Positions 39,326 through 48,214 of a DNA stretch of 64,000 nucleotides are shown piece by piece. The notes under the pieces are model-generated. The model had not been told where the DNA came from and searched no databases. It worked only from the letters and a program-made list of their open reading frames with translations. The translations under genes and the position numbers were made by a program. The stretch lies in assembly GCF_040689105.1 (NCBI RefSeq), contig NZ_JBFBVU010000002.1, positions 62,001 to 126,000 of the forward strand, read 5' to 3'. The stretch is from Meridianimarinicoccus marinus. Lineage in GTDB: Bacteria > Pseudomonadota > Alphaproteobacteria > Rhodobacterales > Rhodobacteraceae. The stretch's first letter is position 1, and each line of letters begins with the position of its first letter.

Positions 39326-40051
39326 ATGGCAAGAGTAGCACTCGTCACCGGCGGATCGCGCGGCATCGGCGCTGCAATCTCGAAAGCACTGCTGGAGGCA
39401 GGCTATCAGGTTGCAGCCACCTATGCGGGCAACGACGAGAAGGCCGCCGCCTTCACCGCCGAAACCGGCATCAAGACCTACAAGTGGGACGTGGGCAACT
39501 ACGAGGCCAGCGAAGCGGGCATCGCCCAGGTCGAGGCCGATCTCGGCCCCATCGACGTGGTCGTCGCCAACGCCGGCATCACCTGGGACGGTTTCTTCCA
39601 CAAGATGAAGCCCGAGCAGTGGCAGAAGGTCATCGACACCAACCTGACCGGTGTTTTCAACACCGTGCGCCCGATCTGGCCCGGCATGCGCGAACGCAAG
39701 TTCGGCCGCGTCATCGTGATCTCGTCGGTCAACGGTCAGAAAGGTCAGGCCGGTCAGGTGAACTATGCCGCCACCAAGGCCGGTGATATCGGCATCGTGC
39801 GGTCTCTGGCGCAGGAAGGCGCGCGCGCGGGCATCACCGCCAACGCAGTCTGCCCCGGCTATATCGGCACCGAGATGGTTCTCGCCATCGACGAGAAGGT
39901 GCTGAACGAGCATATCATCCCGCAGATCCCGGCAGGCCGTCTGGGCGAGCCGGAAGAAATCGCCCGCTGCGTGGTGTTCCTGGCCTCGGAAGACGCTGGC
40001 TTCATCAATGGCTCGACGATTTCGGCCAACGGCGCGCAGTTCTTCGCGTAA
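39326..40051 (+). CDS. phaB: Acetoacetyl-CoA reductase
   Basis: NADPH-dependent reduction of acetoacetyl-CoA to (R)-3-hydroxybutyryl-CoA, the monomer for polyhydroxybutyrate. 241 residues, short-chain dehydrogenase fold: cofactor loop TGGSRGIG, NAG at 82, catalytic Ser in ISSVNG (133-134), Y147 and K151 in YAATK, and PGYIGTEMV. GGAGG precedes the ATG. Directly follows phaA but with a terminator and a palindrome between them, so it may have its own promoter. Confidence 0.97.
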   Translation: MARVALVTGGSRGIGAAISKALLEAGYQVAATYAGNDEKAAAFTAETGIKTYKWDVGNYEASEAGIAQVEADLGPIDVVVANAGITWDGFFHKMKPEQWQKVIDTNLTGVFNTVRPIWPGMRERKFGRVIVISSVNGQKGQAGQVNYAATKAGDIGIVRSLAQEGARAGITANAVCPGYIGTEMVLAIDEKVLNEHIIPQIPAGRLGEPEEIARCVVFLASEDAGFINGSTISANGAQFFA

Positions 40052-40074
40052 GCGACTGCCACATCCCAATGTTC

Positions 40075-40108
40075 AACGGGCCGGTACAATCGTACCGGCC
40101 CGTTTTTT
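40075..40108 (+). terminator. Intrinsic terminator after phaB
   Basis: Thirteen-base perfect arms around AATC (40088-40091) followed by six T. One of the strongest terminators in the window; ends the phaB transcript. Confidence 0.92.
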
Positions 40109-40130
40109 CTTGGGGGTGCGGCTGGCCGGA

Positions 40131-40250
40131 TCAGGTGGACCGCCCGAAAAGCGCGGCCATCAACGCGCGGAAGGCATCGGAACGGGCCGCATGTGCGCGG
40201 CGGTAGGCCAGGCGGCTTTGGCAGGTCGGGGTGGCTTCGAACATGGCCAT
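40131..40250 (-). CDS. 39-residue arginine-rich small protein
   Basis: A short frame too small for most gene finders. The strongest evidence is its ribosome site: AAAGGAG ends seven bases before the ATG. The product is basic and amphipathic (SRLAYRRAHAARSDAFRAL), begins MAMFEATPTC with one Cys, and ends FGRST. It lies alone between the phaB terminator and the divergent LysR gene, an arrangement like that of other small basic proteins (for example DUF1127 types) paired with LysR regulators in this order, though it is not clearly DUF1127. An in-frame ATG two codons on is an alternative start. Function unknown. Confidence 0.6.
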   Translation of the reverse strand: MAMFEATPTCQSRLAYRRAHAARSDAFRALMAALFGRST

Positions 40251-40345
40251 GGCAGTCTCCTTTGGATGTGACCCCAAGGTGATCTTTTCCACCACGCTCT
40301 ACAAACGAGACTTTTCACGCCTATAGATTAGTTTTATTTAACCAT
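40251..40345. promoter_or_regulatory. Divergent AT-rich control region, small protein/LysR
   Basis: Contains an AT-rich core just before the LysR start with a near-inverted repeat GATTA-N8-TAACC (40326-40343), a reasonable LysR-type binding site. The LysR gene has no ribosome site, so its transcript may begin very close to its ATG. Confidence 0.4.
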
Positions 40346-41281
40346 ATGCCCGACCGACTTCCGCCCCTGACCGCCCTGCGTGCCTTCGAGGCCGCCGCCC
40401 GCCACCTGAGCTTTGCCCGTGCCGCGGACGAGTTGAACGTCACCCCCGCCGCGCTGAGCTTTCAGATCAAATCGCTGGAAAGCCACCTTGGGCAGCCGGT
40501 GTTTCACCGCCTGACCCGCGCCGTTGCGCTGACCGAGGCCGGCGCGCGCCTGCAACCCGGTGTCGCCGATGGCTTTGCCGCCCTGCACAGCGCCTGGGCC
40601 GCCGCCGCGCGGGTTCAGGATGAAAACGTGCTGACAGTGACCGCGGGACCGGCTTTCACCTCCACCTGGCTGGCGCCCCGCATGTATGACTTTGCCCAGG
40701 CCCATCCGGAGGTCGAGCTGCGGCTGCTGGCCTCGCTGCGCCGGGCCGACCTGGTGCGGGACGGCGTGGATGTGGCGATCCGATACGGGGTCGAGGCGCC
40801 GTCAGGGCTGCACAGCACCGACCTGTCAACGGATTGGTTCACCCCGATGATGGCACCCCAACTGGCCCGGCAGGTGTCGCAGCCGTCAGACCTGCTGCGC
40901 TTTCCCCTGGCCCGGCAGGAGGACACGCAAGTGCTGGAACCGATGATGAACTGGGCCGCCTACCTGAAAGCCGTGGGCGTCACCGACGCCCCGACGCCCG
41001 GCCCGTCGTTCTCTCATGCCGACCACGCGTCCAATGCGGCCATTGCCGGGGCCTGCATCATCCTTGGCCGCGTCACCCTGACCGCGCCGGCCCTGCGCGA
41101 CGGACACCTTGTGGCGCCGCTGAAGGCGACCTTCGCCACGCGGTCCCGGTTCCGCTTCCTCTGCGTGCCCGGCACCGAAGATCGCCCCGCTATCCGGGCC
41201 TTTCTGAGCTGGCTGCGATCGGAACTGGCGCAGATCGACATCCTGACGGCGCATCGGACGATCCATCCCGCCACCCCATGA
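40346..41281 (+). CDS. LysR-family regulator (GcvA-like)
   Basis: 311 residues. N-terminal helix-turn-helix of the GcvA/AmpR branch (PPLTALRAFEAAARHLSF, about residues 6-23, then NVTPAALSFQIKSLE) and a C-terminal effector domain (TSTWLAPRMYDFAQAHPEVELRL). Divergent from a 39-residue protein, which is its most likely direct target. No ribosome site is seen before the ATG. Effector unknown. Confidence 0.93.
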   Translation: MPDRLPPLTALRAFEAAARHLSFARAADELNVTPAALSFQIKSLESHLGQPVFHRLTRAVALTEAGARLQPGVADGFAALHSAWAAAARVQDENVLTVTAGPAFTSTWLAPRMYDFAQAHPEVELRLLASLRRADLVRDGVDVAIRYGVEAPSGLHSTDLSTDWFTPMMAPQLARQVSQPSDLLRFPLARQEDTQVLEPMMNWAAYLKAVGVTDAPTPGPSFSHADHASNAAIAGACIILGRVTLTAPALRDGHLVAPLKATFATRSRFRFLCVPGTEDRPAIRAFLSWLRSELAQIDILTAHRTIHPATP

Positions 41282-41283
41282 AA

Positions 41284-41307
41284 AAAGCATGCCCAAAGGC
41301 ATGCTTT
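41284..41307. terminator. Bidirectional terminator, LysR and DUF465 genes
   Basis: Ten-base perfect arms AAAGCATGCC and GGCATGCTTT around CAAA. On the minus strand the hairpin is followed by six T, so it best serves the convergent DUF465 gene; it lies directly after the LysR stop. Confidence 0.8.
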
Positions 41308-41347
41308 CAATCGTGAACCCGATGTCCCGCCGGGCGGGACGGACTGT

Positions 41348-41518
41348 CTAGTCCTGACCGGACAGGCGGTGGATTTCTTCCTTGATCTGAAGCTTCTGCT
41401 TCTTGAGGGCCGCCACGTGAAGGTCGTCGATGCTGGGACTTCGTTGGGCGCGCTCCACTTCGCTGGAGAGGACCTGGTGCTTTCTGCGAAGCTCCTGAAG
41501 ATGCGCATTCATCGACAT
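41348..41518 (-). CDS. DUF465 (YdcH-family) small protein
   Basis: 56 residues, an antiparallel helical hairpin type: HLQELRRKHQVLSSEVERAQ then LKKQKLQIKEEIHRL, the DUF465 pattern. Such proteins are abundant small cytoplasmic proteins of unknown function. Start MSMNAHL is fixed by AAAGGGAG upstream; a longer in-frame extension to 41668 has no ribosome site. Confidence 0.9.
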   Translation of the reverse strand: MSMNAHLQELRRKHQVLSSEVERAQRSPSIDDLHVAALKKQKLQIKEEIHRLSGQD

Positions 41519-41624
41519 CGAATTCTCCCTTTCATGTTTGAACGTGATCAGACGACCACAGAATCCGGCGGCTGTCACGAAAAACAGACACCGCTCGTAT
41601 AGATTTAGGAATTTCGCCCGCAAT

Positions 41625-42395
41625 TCACGCGCTGGAATCGCAAGAAAACCCGGGCAGAGCTGCGACATTTCGGAACACCTCGGCGACCTCGGGGCGGTAG
41701 TCCTCGGCGTCGCTCAGATGCCGGGGGCCCGCGTGCAGCACCAGCGGTGCCCGCAGCGAAAACCGAGTGCGCCGCCCCTTGATCGCCCGCAGCAGGACAA
41801 GATGCGCCGGACGCCCTTCGCGCGGGGCCAGGGGCAGCACCTCGACCGCACCGAGGCGGCCGTCCAGCGCCGCCAGCAGATCGGGCAGACGGTCGGCTTG
41901 CTGGATCATCGTCAGGCAGCCGCCGGATTTCAGCCGCCGCGTCGCGGTCTCGACCCAGGCCGCCAGCGGCGTGTCGCCCGCCAGTGCGATGTCGCGCCCC
42001 GCATCTTTTGAGGCCGGCCCCTGACTGCGTTGGTAATACGGCGGGTTGGCCAACACATGGTCGAAGCTGCGGTTGCGCAGATCGGGCGGCAAGGCGGCGA
42101 TATTGGCGGTGGCAACGGTCAGATCGACGCCGGTCTCGATCGCGTTGCGCCGCGCCAGATCGGCATAGGCGGGCTGAATCTCCACCCCGGACACCGCCAG
42201 ATCCGGCACCCGCACCGCAAGGCACAGGCTGGCGGTGCCGACGCCGCAGCCCAGTTCCAGCACCGACTGGCCGGGCCGGGCCGGCACGGCGGCCGCCAGA
42301 AGCACCGCGTCCACCCCGGCGCGGAAACCCTTTCGGGGCTGCCAGATCACCACGCGCCCGCCCAGCAGCAGATCGCGGGTCAGATCGTCGGTCAT
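41625..42395 (-). CDS. tRNA1(Val) adenine-N6 methyltransferase-like protein
   Basis: 256 residues, class I SAM-dependent methyltransferase. SAM site LELGCGVGTASLCLA (about 46-60), GVEIQP, and the N6-adenine motif NPPYY (about residue 115). Resembles TrmN6, which methylates A37 of tRNA-Val; substrate by homology only. Follows the DUF2007 gene after a four-base gap, so the two are likely one transcript. Confidence 0.87.
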   Translation of the reverse strand: MTDDLTRDLLLGGRVVIWQPRKGFRAGVDAVLLAAAVPARPGQSVLELGCGVGTASLCLAVRVPDLAVSGVEIQPAYADLARRNAIETGVDLTVATANIAALPPDLRNRSFDHVLANPPYYQRSQGPASKDAGRDIALAGDTPLAAWVETATRRLKSGGCLTMIQQADRLPDLLAALDGRLGAVEVLPLAPREGRPAHLVLLRAIKGRRTRFSLRAPLVLHAGPRHLSDAEDYRPEVAEVFRNVAALPGFSCDSSA

Positions 42396-42399
42396 GGGC

Positions 42400-42615
42400 T
42401 TACCCTTCGGGATCGATGCCATTGTCCACAAGGACGGCACGGGCGCGGAAATGATCGGATGCCCGCACCATGATTCGGCGCGGCAGGATGCCCACCGACC
42501 CTTCCAGCACGCTCATGTGGACGTCGATGGGAAAGCAGTCTATATCCTCACCTCGGAGGAGTGCCGAGACGAAGGCCAGCACCGTCGGATCATTGGTACG
42601 CAGAAGCTCCTTCAT
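42400..42615 (-). CDS. DUF2007 small protein
   Basis: 71 residues with the DUF2007 (putative signal-transducing protein) pattern: MKELLRTNDPTVLAFVSALL at the start and RIMVRASDHFRARAVL near the end, a ferredoxin-like mini-domain. Function unknown. Divergent from ispB with 54 bases between; ribosome site weak. Confidence 0.85.
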   Translation of the reverse strand: MKELLRTNDPTVLAFVSALLRGEDIDCFPIDVHMSVLEGSVGILPRRIMVRASDHFRARAVLVDNGIDPEG

Positions 42616-42669
42616 ATCAGACAGTTATGACAGGCCACCCGGCTTGTCGAGACAGCATACGGAACCGTG

Positions 42670-43671
42670 ATGAGCCTCGATACCGCCTCTGTGAAACCGA
42701 TGGAGCGCCTGAGCGCGGAACTGGCCGACGACATGGAGCGGGTCAACGCCCTGATCCGCGCCCGGATGGTGTCGGAACACGCCCCCCGCATCCCCGAGAT
42801 CACAGCCCATCTGGTCGAGGCCGGGGGCAAGCGCCTGCGACCGATGCTGACCCTGGCCACCGCGCGGATGTGTGGCTACCGGGGCGAGGATCATCTGCTG
42901 CTGGCGGCCACGGTGGAGTTCATCCATACCGCGACCCTGCTGCACGATGACGTGGTGGATGAAAGCGACCAGCGGCGTGGGCGGCCCACGGCCAACCTGC
43001 TGTGGGACAACAAGTCCTCGGTTCTGGTCGGTGACTATCTGTTCGCGCGGTCGTTCAAGCTGATGGTCGAAACCGGCTCGCTGCGGGTGCTGGACATCCT
43101 CTCCAGCGCCTCGGCCACCATCGCCGAGGGCGAGGTGCTGCAACTGACCGCCGCCCAGAATCTGGCCACCACCGAAGCGATCTACACCCAGGTCATTCGC
43201 GGCAAGACCGCGGCGCTGTTTTCCGCCGCGACCGAGGTCGGCGGGGTGATTGCCGGGGCGGATGAGGCCATCGTGCGCGACCTGCACACCTATGGCGATG
43301 CGCTGGGAATGGCCTTCCAGATCGTCGACGACCTGCTTGATTACGGCGGCAGCACCGCCACCATCGGCAAGAACGTCGGCGACGACTTCCGCGAGCGCAA
43401 GCTGACCCTGCCGGTCATCAAGGCCGTGGCCAAGGCCGATGACGAGGAGCGCGCCTTCTGGCGCCGGGTGATCGAGAAGGGCGACCAGCGCGACGGCGAT
43501 CTGGAGCACGCCCTGTCCCTGCTGGACAAGCACGGGGCGATGGCCGCGGCGCGCGACGATGCGCTGGCCTGGGCCGCGACCGCCAAGGCCGCGCTGGAGC
43601 AGGTACCGCAGACCGCCCTGCGCGAGATGCTGGAAGACCTTGCGGACTATGTGGTGGCGCGGATCAACTGA
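42670..43671 (+). CDS. ispB: Long-chain polyprenyl diphosphate synthase
   Basis: Makes the side chain of ubiquinone from isopentenyl diphosphate; in this order the product is usually decaprenyl diphosphate, which sequence cannot show. 333 residues. First Asp-rich motif LLHDDVVDESDQRRG (about 92-106), second DDLLDYGG (about 222-229), and GGKRLRPML for substrate binding. ATG 42670 chosen; a GTG one codon earlier is possible. Its last 25 bases overlap the end of the convergent ispE gene. Confidence 0.95.
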   Translation: MSLDTASVKPMERLSAELADDMERVNALIRARMVSEHAPRIPEITAHLVEAGGKRLRPMLTLATARMCGYRGEDHLLLAATVEFIHTATLLHDDVVDESDQRRGRPTANLLWDNKSSVLVGDYLFARSFKLMVETGSLRVLDILSSASATIAEGEVLQLTAAQNLATTEAIYTQVIRGKTAALFSAATEVGGVIAGADEAIVRDLHTYGDALGMAFQIVDDLLDYGGSTATIGKNVGDDFRERKLTLPVIKAVAKADDEERAFWRRVIEKGDQRDGDLEHALSLLDKHGAMAAARDDALAWAATAKAALEQVPQTALREMLEDLADYVVARIN

Positions 43672-44528
43672 TCCGGCGCGCGGCCCAGCACCGGGGCCGC
43701 GGTGACCCACCAGCCCGGCTGCGCGCGGGCCAGCGCCCCGGCGGCGGCGGCGGCTGCGGCTGCCTCGGCAAACAGACCGAAACAGGTGGCCCCCGACCCT
43801 GACATGCGCGCCAATCCGCATCCCGGCTGCACCGCCAGCGCCGCAAGCACGGTGTCTATGACCGGCGCCTGCGCGCGGGCCGGGGCCTCCAGATCATTGC
43901 GCTGCACCGCGAGCCAGGCCAAGGCCGCGCCCGCATCGGCAAAAGCCGGAACATCCGGCATCGGCGGGTTGGTCTTGTTGGTCAGGGCGCGGAACACCGC
44001 TGGCGTCGGCACATCGACACCGGGATTGACCAGCACCAGCCAGAGCGGCGGCAACTCCGGCACCGGCGACAGATCCTCGCCGATCCCTGCCATCCGCAAG
44101 GGATCGCCCGCCAGACACACCGGCACATCGGCCCCCAGCGTCAGCAACGCGGCCTGGGGCGGCAAGGCCCGCCCGCCCAATTGCGCCAGCAGGCGCAGGC
44201 AGGCGGCCGCATCGGACGAGCCGCCGCCGATCCCGGCGGCCGCCGGAAGGTGTTTTTCAAGGGTCAGGGCGACCGGCACCTCGGGGCGGAACAGGCGCGC
44301 GGCCTTCAGCACAAGGTTGCTGTCGCCGGTCGGCACCCCCGCCGCGCGGGGACCGGTCACAGTCAGACGTGTTTCCGGGGCCAACTGCCCGCGCAGGCGA
44401 TCGCCCACGCCCGCGAAGACCACCAGCGACTCCAGCAGGTGATAGCCATCGGCCCGCTGTCCGGTGACATGCAGTGTCAGGTTGACCTTGGCCGGCGCAA
44501 AGGCCTCAGCCGTCTTCGACAACGCCAA
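43647..44528 (-). CDS. ispE: 4-diphosphocytidyl-2-C-methyl-D-erythritol kinase
   Basis: Fourth step of the non-mevalonate isoprenoid pathway. 293 residues, GHMP kinase fold: AEAFAPAKVNLTLHV at the N-terminus, the ATP loop PAAAGIGGGSSDAAA (about 110) and MSGSGATCFG near the end. No good ATG exists; the TTG at 44528 has GAGGGAG nine bases before it (TTG 44522 is the alternative). It overlaps the end of the TPR gene by 23 bases, implying coupled translation, and its own end overlaps ispB on the other strand. Confidence 0.92.
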   Translation of the reverse strand: MALSKTAEAFAPAKVNLTLHVTGQRADGYHLLESLVVFAGVGDRLRGQLAPETRLTVTGPRAAGVPTGDSNLVLKAARLFRPEVPVALTLEKHLPAAAGIGGGSSDAAACLRLLAQLGGRALPPQAALLTLGADVPVCLAGDPLRMAGIGEDLSPVPELPPLWLVLVNPGVDVPTPAVFRALTNKTNPPMPDVPAFADAGAALAWLAVQRNDLEAPARAQAPVIDTVLAALAVQPGCGLARMSGSGATCFGLFAEAAAAAAAAGALARAQPGWWVTAAPVLGRAPDQLIRATT

Positions 44529-46197
44529 GAGGGGCGGCTCCCTCGTCTTCCAGAACCTGATCCAGCCCGACCTCAAGCTTGCGGCGGATGCGGGTGGCTT
44601 CGTCCTCTTCCGGGTCGAAGGACAGCGCCCGGCGCCACTGGAACTGCGCCTCGATCTGCCGGCCCACGGACCAATAGACGTCGCCCAGATGGTCGTTGAT
44701 GATCGGATCCGTGGGCATCAGCGCGGCGGCGCGCTCCATATGACCTACGGCCTCGTCATAGCGGCCCATCCGGTACAGCACCCACCCCAGCGAGTCGGTG
44801 ATATAGCCATCGTTGGGCCGCCCGGCGACGGCGCGTTCGATCATGTCGAGCGCCTCGTCAAGGTTGCTCTGCATCTCGACAAGGCTGTAGCCGAGGTAGT
44901 TCAGCACCTGCGGCTGCTCGGGCTGCAGTTCCAGCGCCCTGCGGAAATCGGCCTCGGCGGCCTCCCATTGTCCGATACGTTCCAGCGCGATCCCGCGCGA
45001 AAAGAACACCGGCCAGTTGGTGGCATCGGGCGTCTTGATCAGCGCAACCGCGCGATCATAGACCGGCTGCGCCTCTTCGAACCGATCAAGCCGGCGCAGG
45101 GTGTCGCCCAGCTTGTTCTGCACCTGCAACAGCTCGGGGTGCGCCTTGGCCAGCTGCTTGAGCACCTCGACGGCGGCATCGTCACGGCCAGCGGCCAGCA
45201 GCGCGTCGGCGCGACCGATCTCGGCGGTGACGAAGGCCGCATGGTCGTGCGGAACCGCGTCATAGGCGCGGGTGGCCAGGTCGTATTGCTCCAGATCCTC
45301 CAGCAGCGCGGCGATCAGCAACAGCGCATCCACGTTGCCGGGGTTCAGATGCGACGCCAACCGGGCATAGACCAGCGTATACCCATCGGCGGCCTCGCCC
45401 ACCAGCGCCGAGGCGATGGAATGGAACACCTCGCCAATACCCTGGCCGGCATCGGTGGCCAGTGTGAACGGCACCTGCTGTCCGGTGGCCAGATCTTCCA
45501 GAAGCTGCGCGAAGATCGGCGCGGGATTGGCACCGAACGCCTGTTCGATCAGGTCGATGGCGCCTTCGTTGCGATCCAGTTGGCTGAGCACCTGCACATG
45601 GGCCAGAACGCCCCGGCGCGAGACCTGCAGCGGCCCCTCGGCGCGGCCCGAGAAGATCTCGTCCGCGCCTTCGAAATCCCCGACCGAGGCCAGCGCCAGC
45701 GCCTTGTGATAGAGCGCGAAGGACTTCAGCCCCTGCTGGCTGGCCACCTCGTCGAATTTCTCCAGCGCCAGACTCACCTGCCCGGCCCCCAGCATCGCCC
45801 AGGCCGCGGTCAGCCCGTCCACCAGCGCGCCCACGGACTGGCCGCTTTCGAAGCTTTCGACGATCTGGGAAAACTCGTCCTGCGCGGCCATGTCAGCCAG
45901 AACGACCATGGCGGCCACCTGGCTGGGCATTTCAGAGTCGATCATGACCTGCGCCACTGGCACGGCCCGATCGACCCAGCCGGCGTTGACGTTCACCGTC
46001 ACCACGTTGTCCATCAACCCCGGATTGTTGGGATCGCGAGACAGGGCGCGGGTGAAATACTCCGCCGCCGCCACATAGTCGTTGTTGATGCCCGCATGGC
46101 GGGCCGCAAGATAGGCGCCGGAAGACCCGGCAGCCGCCGCCGAGGCGGTCAGTTGCACGGCCAGGGCCAGGGCGAACAGGGGGCGTGTCAGGCGCAA
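44506..46197 (-). CDS. Exported TPR-repeat protein
   Basis: 563 residues from a TTG start preceded by ACGGAG. N-terminal signal peptide (LFALALAVQLTASAAAAG) with predicted cut near residue 23. The rest is a series of tetratricopeptide-like helical pairs, clearest at about 390-520 (AEADFRRALELQPEQPQVLNYLG; ITDSLGWVLYRMGRYDEAV). Likely a periplasmic scaffold protein; similar TPR proteins precede ispE in related genomes to my recollection. Exact role unknown. Confidence 0.87.
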   Translation of the reverse strand: MRLTRPLFALALAVQLTASAAAAGSSGAYLAARHAGINNDYVAAAEYFTRALSRDPNNPGLMDNVVTVNVNAGWVDRAVPVAQVMIDSEMPSQVAAMVVLADMAAQDEFSQIVESFESGQSVGALVDGLTAAWAMLGAGQVSLALEKFDEVASQQGLKSFALYHKALALASVGDFEGADEIFSGRAEGPLQVSRRGVLAHVQVLSQLDRNEGAIDLIEQAFGANPAPIFAQLLEDLATGQQVPFTLATDAGQGIGEVFHSIASALVGEAADGYTLVYARLASHLNPGNVDALLLIAALLEDLEQYDLATRAYDAVPHDHAAFVTAEIGRADALLAAGRDDAAVEVLKQLAKAHPELLQVQNKLGDTLRRLDRFEEAQPVYDRAVALIKTPDATNWPVFFSRGIALERIGQWEAAEADFRRALELQPEQPQVLNYLGYSLVEMQSNLDEALDMIERAVAGRPNDGYITDSLGWVLYRMGRYDEAVGHMERAAALMPTDPIINDHLGDVYWSVGRQIEAQFQWRRALSFDPEEDEATRIRRKLEVGLDQVLEDEGAAPLGVVEDG

Positions 46198-46290
46198 GGG
46201 GGTACTCCGTCAGACGTCTTCATCCCGAAAGGCTAGTGCGCGCCCGCCCCATTGGCAATGCGGGCCGGGACAGTCATCCCGGCGCCGCCA

Positions 46291-47943
46291 TCACATGTTC
46301 GGGTAATTCGGCCCGTCGCCGCCCTGCGGCGTGGTCCAGGTGATGTTCTGGGCCGGATCCTTGATGTCGCAGGTCTTGCAGTGCACGCAGTTCTGGAAGT
46401 TGATGACAAACCGCGGCTGCGCGGCATCCTCCTCCTGCACGAACTCATAAACGCCGGCCGGGCAATAGCGGGTCGAGGGGCCCGCGTACTTGTTCCAGTC
46501 GACCGAGACCGCCAGATCCGGATCGGTCAGCTTCAGATGCGCGGGCTGGCTTTCCTCGTGGTTGGTCGCCGCGAAGCTGACATTGGTCAGCCGGTCGAAG
46601 CTGAGCGTGCCATCGGGCTTGGGATAGTTGATGGGCGTGTGCCGGATCGACCGCTCGGTGGCGTCCGCATCGGTCTTGCCGTGGCCCAGCGTGCCCAGAA
46701 CCGAGAAGCCCAGTGTGTTGGTCCACATGTCCAGACCGCCAACCATCAGCGATGTCGTCAGACCGTATTTCGACCACAGCGGCTTGACGTTGCGCACCTT
46801 TTTCAGGTCCTTGGCGATCGGACCCGACCGCACGTCGGCATCGTATCCGTCAAGCGTGTCACCCGACCGGTCCTCGGCCAGGGCCGCATGGGCGGCTTCG
46901 GCGGCGGCCATGCCCGACAGCATGGCGTTGTGGTTGCCCTTGATGCGCGGCACGTTGACCATGCCCGCCGAACAGCCCAGCAGCGCGCCGCCGGGGAAGG
47001 CCAGCTTCGGCAGCGACTGCCAGCCGCCTTCCGAGATCGCCCGCGCGCCATAGGCCACGCGCTTGCCGCCCTTCAGCAGCTCGGCCACCATCGGATGGTG
47101 CTTGAACCGCTGGAATTCCATATAGGGCGACAGATACGGGTTCTTGTAGTTCAGGTGCACCACGAAACCGACGTAAACCTGATTGTTGTCAAGGTGGTAG
47201 ATGAAAGATCCGCCACCTGCGTTCGACCCCAGCGGCCAGCCCATGGTGTGGGTAACGGTGCCTTCGCGATGCTTGTCCGGGTCGATCTCCCAGATTTCCT
47301 TCATGCCGAGGCCGTATTTCTGCGGCTCGGCATCGGCGTCCAGATCGTATTTGGCGATGGCCTGTTTCGACAGCGATCCGCGCACGCCCTCGGACAGGAA
47401 GACGTATTTGCCCTTCAGCACCATGCCCGGCTCATAGGCCGGACCGGGGGTGCCGTCGGCGTCCTTGCCGAATTCACCGGCGACCACGCCCGCGACCTCA
47501 CCATCATCGCCATAGACCAGTTCGGAGCACGCCATGCCGGGGAAGATTTCGACCTCAAGCGCCTCAGCCTGTTCGGCCATCCAGCGGCAGACATTGGCCA
47601 TCGACACGATGTAATTGCCGTGATTGTTCATCAGCGGCGGCATCGGGAAGTTGGGCACACGGACCTTGCCTGCCTCGCCCAGCATATAGAAATTGTCCTG
47701 GCGGACCGGCACGGTAATCGGCGCGCCTTTCTCCTTCCAGTCGGGGATCAGCTTGTTCAGACCGCAGGGATCCAGAACCGCGCCCGACAGGATATGCGCC
47801 CCCACTTCCGAGCCCTTCTCAAGCACCACGACCTGAAGCTCGGGATCGAGCTGTTTGAGACGGATCGCGGCGGACAGGCCCGCAGGTCCGGCGCCTACGA
47901 TGACGACGTCATACTCCATCTCTTCGCGTTCGATCTCGGTCAT
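46291..47943 (-). CDS. Electron-transfer flavoprotein-ubiquinone oxidoreductase
   Basis: Passes electrons from acyl-CoA and related dehydrogenases, through ETF, to ubiquinone. 550 residues. N-terminal FAD site YDVVIVGAGPAGLSAAIR (about 10-27), ubiquinone/membrane region in the middle, and a C-terminal [4Fe-4S] cluster held by cysteines in RYCPAGVYEF and NCVHCKTCDIKDP. Close to the human ETFDH layout. The ATG 47943 has AGAGGA eight bases upstream. It would serve the acyl-CoA dehydrogenase encoded at 56.8-58.5 kb, among others. Confidence 0.96.
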   Translation of the reverse strand: MTEIEREEMEYDVVIVGAGPAGLSAAIRLKQLDPELQVVVLEKGSEVGAHILSGAVLDPCGLNKLIPDWKEKGAPITVPVRQDNFYMLGEAGKVRVPNFPMPPLMNNHGNYIVSMANVCRWMAEQAEALEVEIFPGMACSELVYGDDGEVAGVVAGEFGKDADGTPGPAYEPGMVLKGKYVFLSEGVRGSLSKQAIAKYDLDADAEPQKYGLGMKEIWEIDPDKHREGTVTHTMGWPLGSNAGGGSFIYHLDNNQVYVGFVVHLNYKNPYLSPYMEFQRFKHHPMVAELLKGGKRVAYGARAISEGGWQSLPKLAFPGGALLGCSAGMVNVPRIKGNHNAMLSGMAAAEAAHAALAEDRSGDTLDGYDADVRSGPIAKDLKKVRNVKPLWSKYGLTTSLMVGGLDMWTNTLGFSVLGTLGHGKTDADATERSIRHTPINYPKPDGTLSFDRLTNVSFAATNHEESQPAHLKLTDPDLAVSVDWNKYAGPSTRYCPAGVYEFVQEEDAAQPRFVINFQNCVHCKTCDIKDPAQNITWTTPQGGDGPNYPNM

Positions 47944-48214
47944 TGGCTTCATCCTCTGCTGCGCGGGGTCTCGATCCCGTCGGGACCCGGACACCTGACT
48001 TCGGCTTACCGGGGTTATCGGCTGTGGCGGCCCGCAGGGTCAATTGCGACGTTGCGCCTTTTGCCCGGCCCATCACGCGACCTTGGGTAGCACCCGGCAA
48101 GCCGTTGCCACCGCCGCATTCCGCCCCTTGCAATCCGGTCTGCCATTTGTTCAGGTTGGGGCTGGTCGCGTCCGTCCCGGACAAAATCGGGATGCAGGCA
48201 GGATAAAGAGACTC

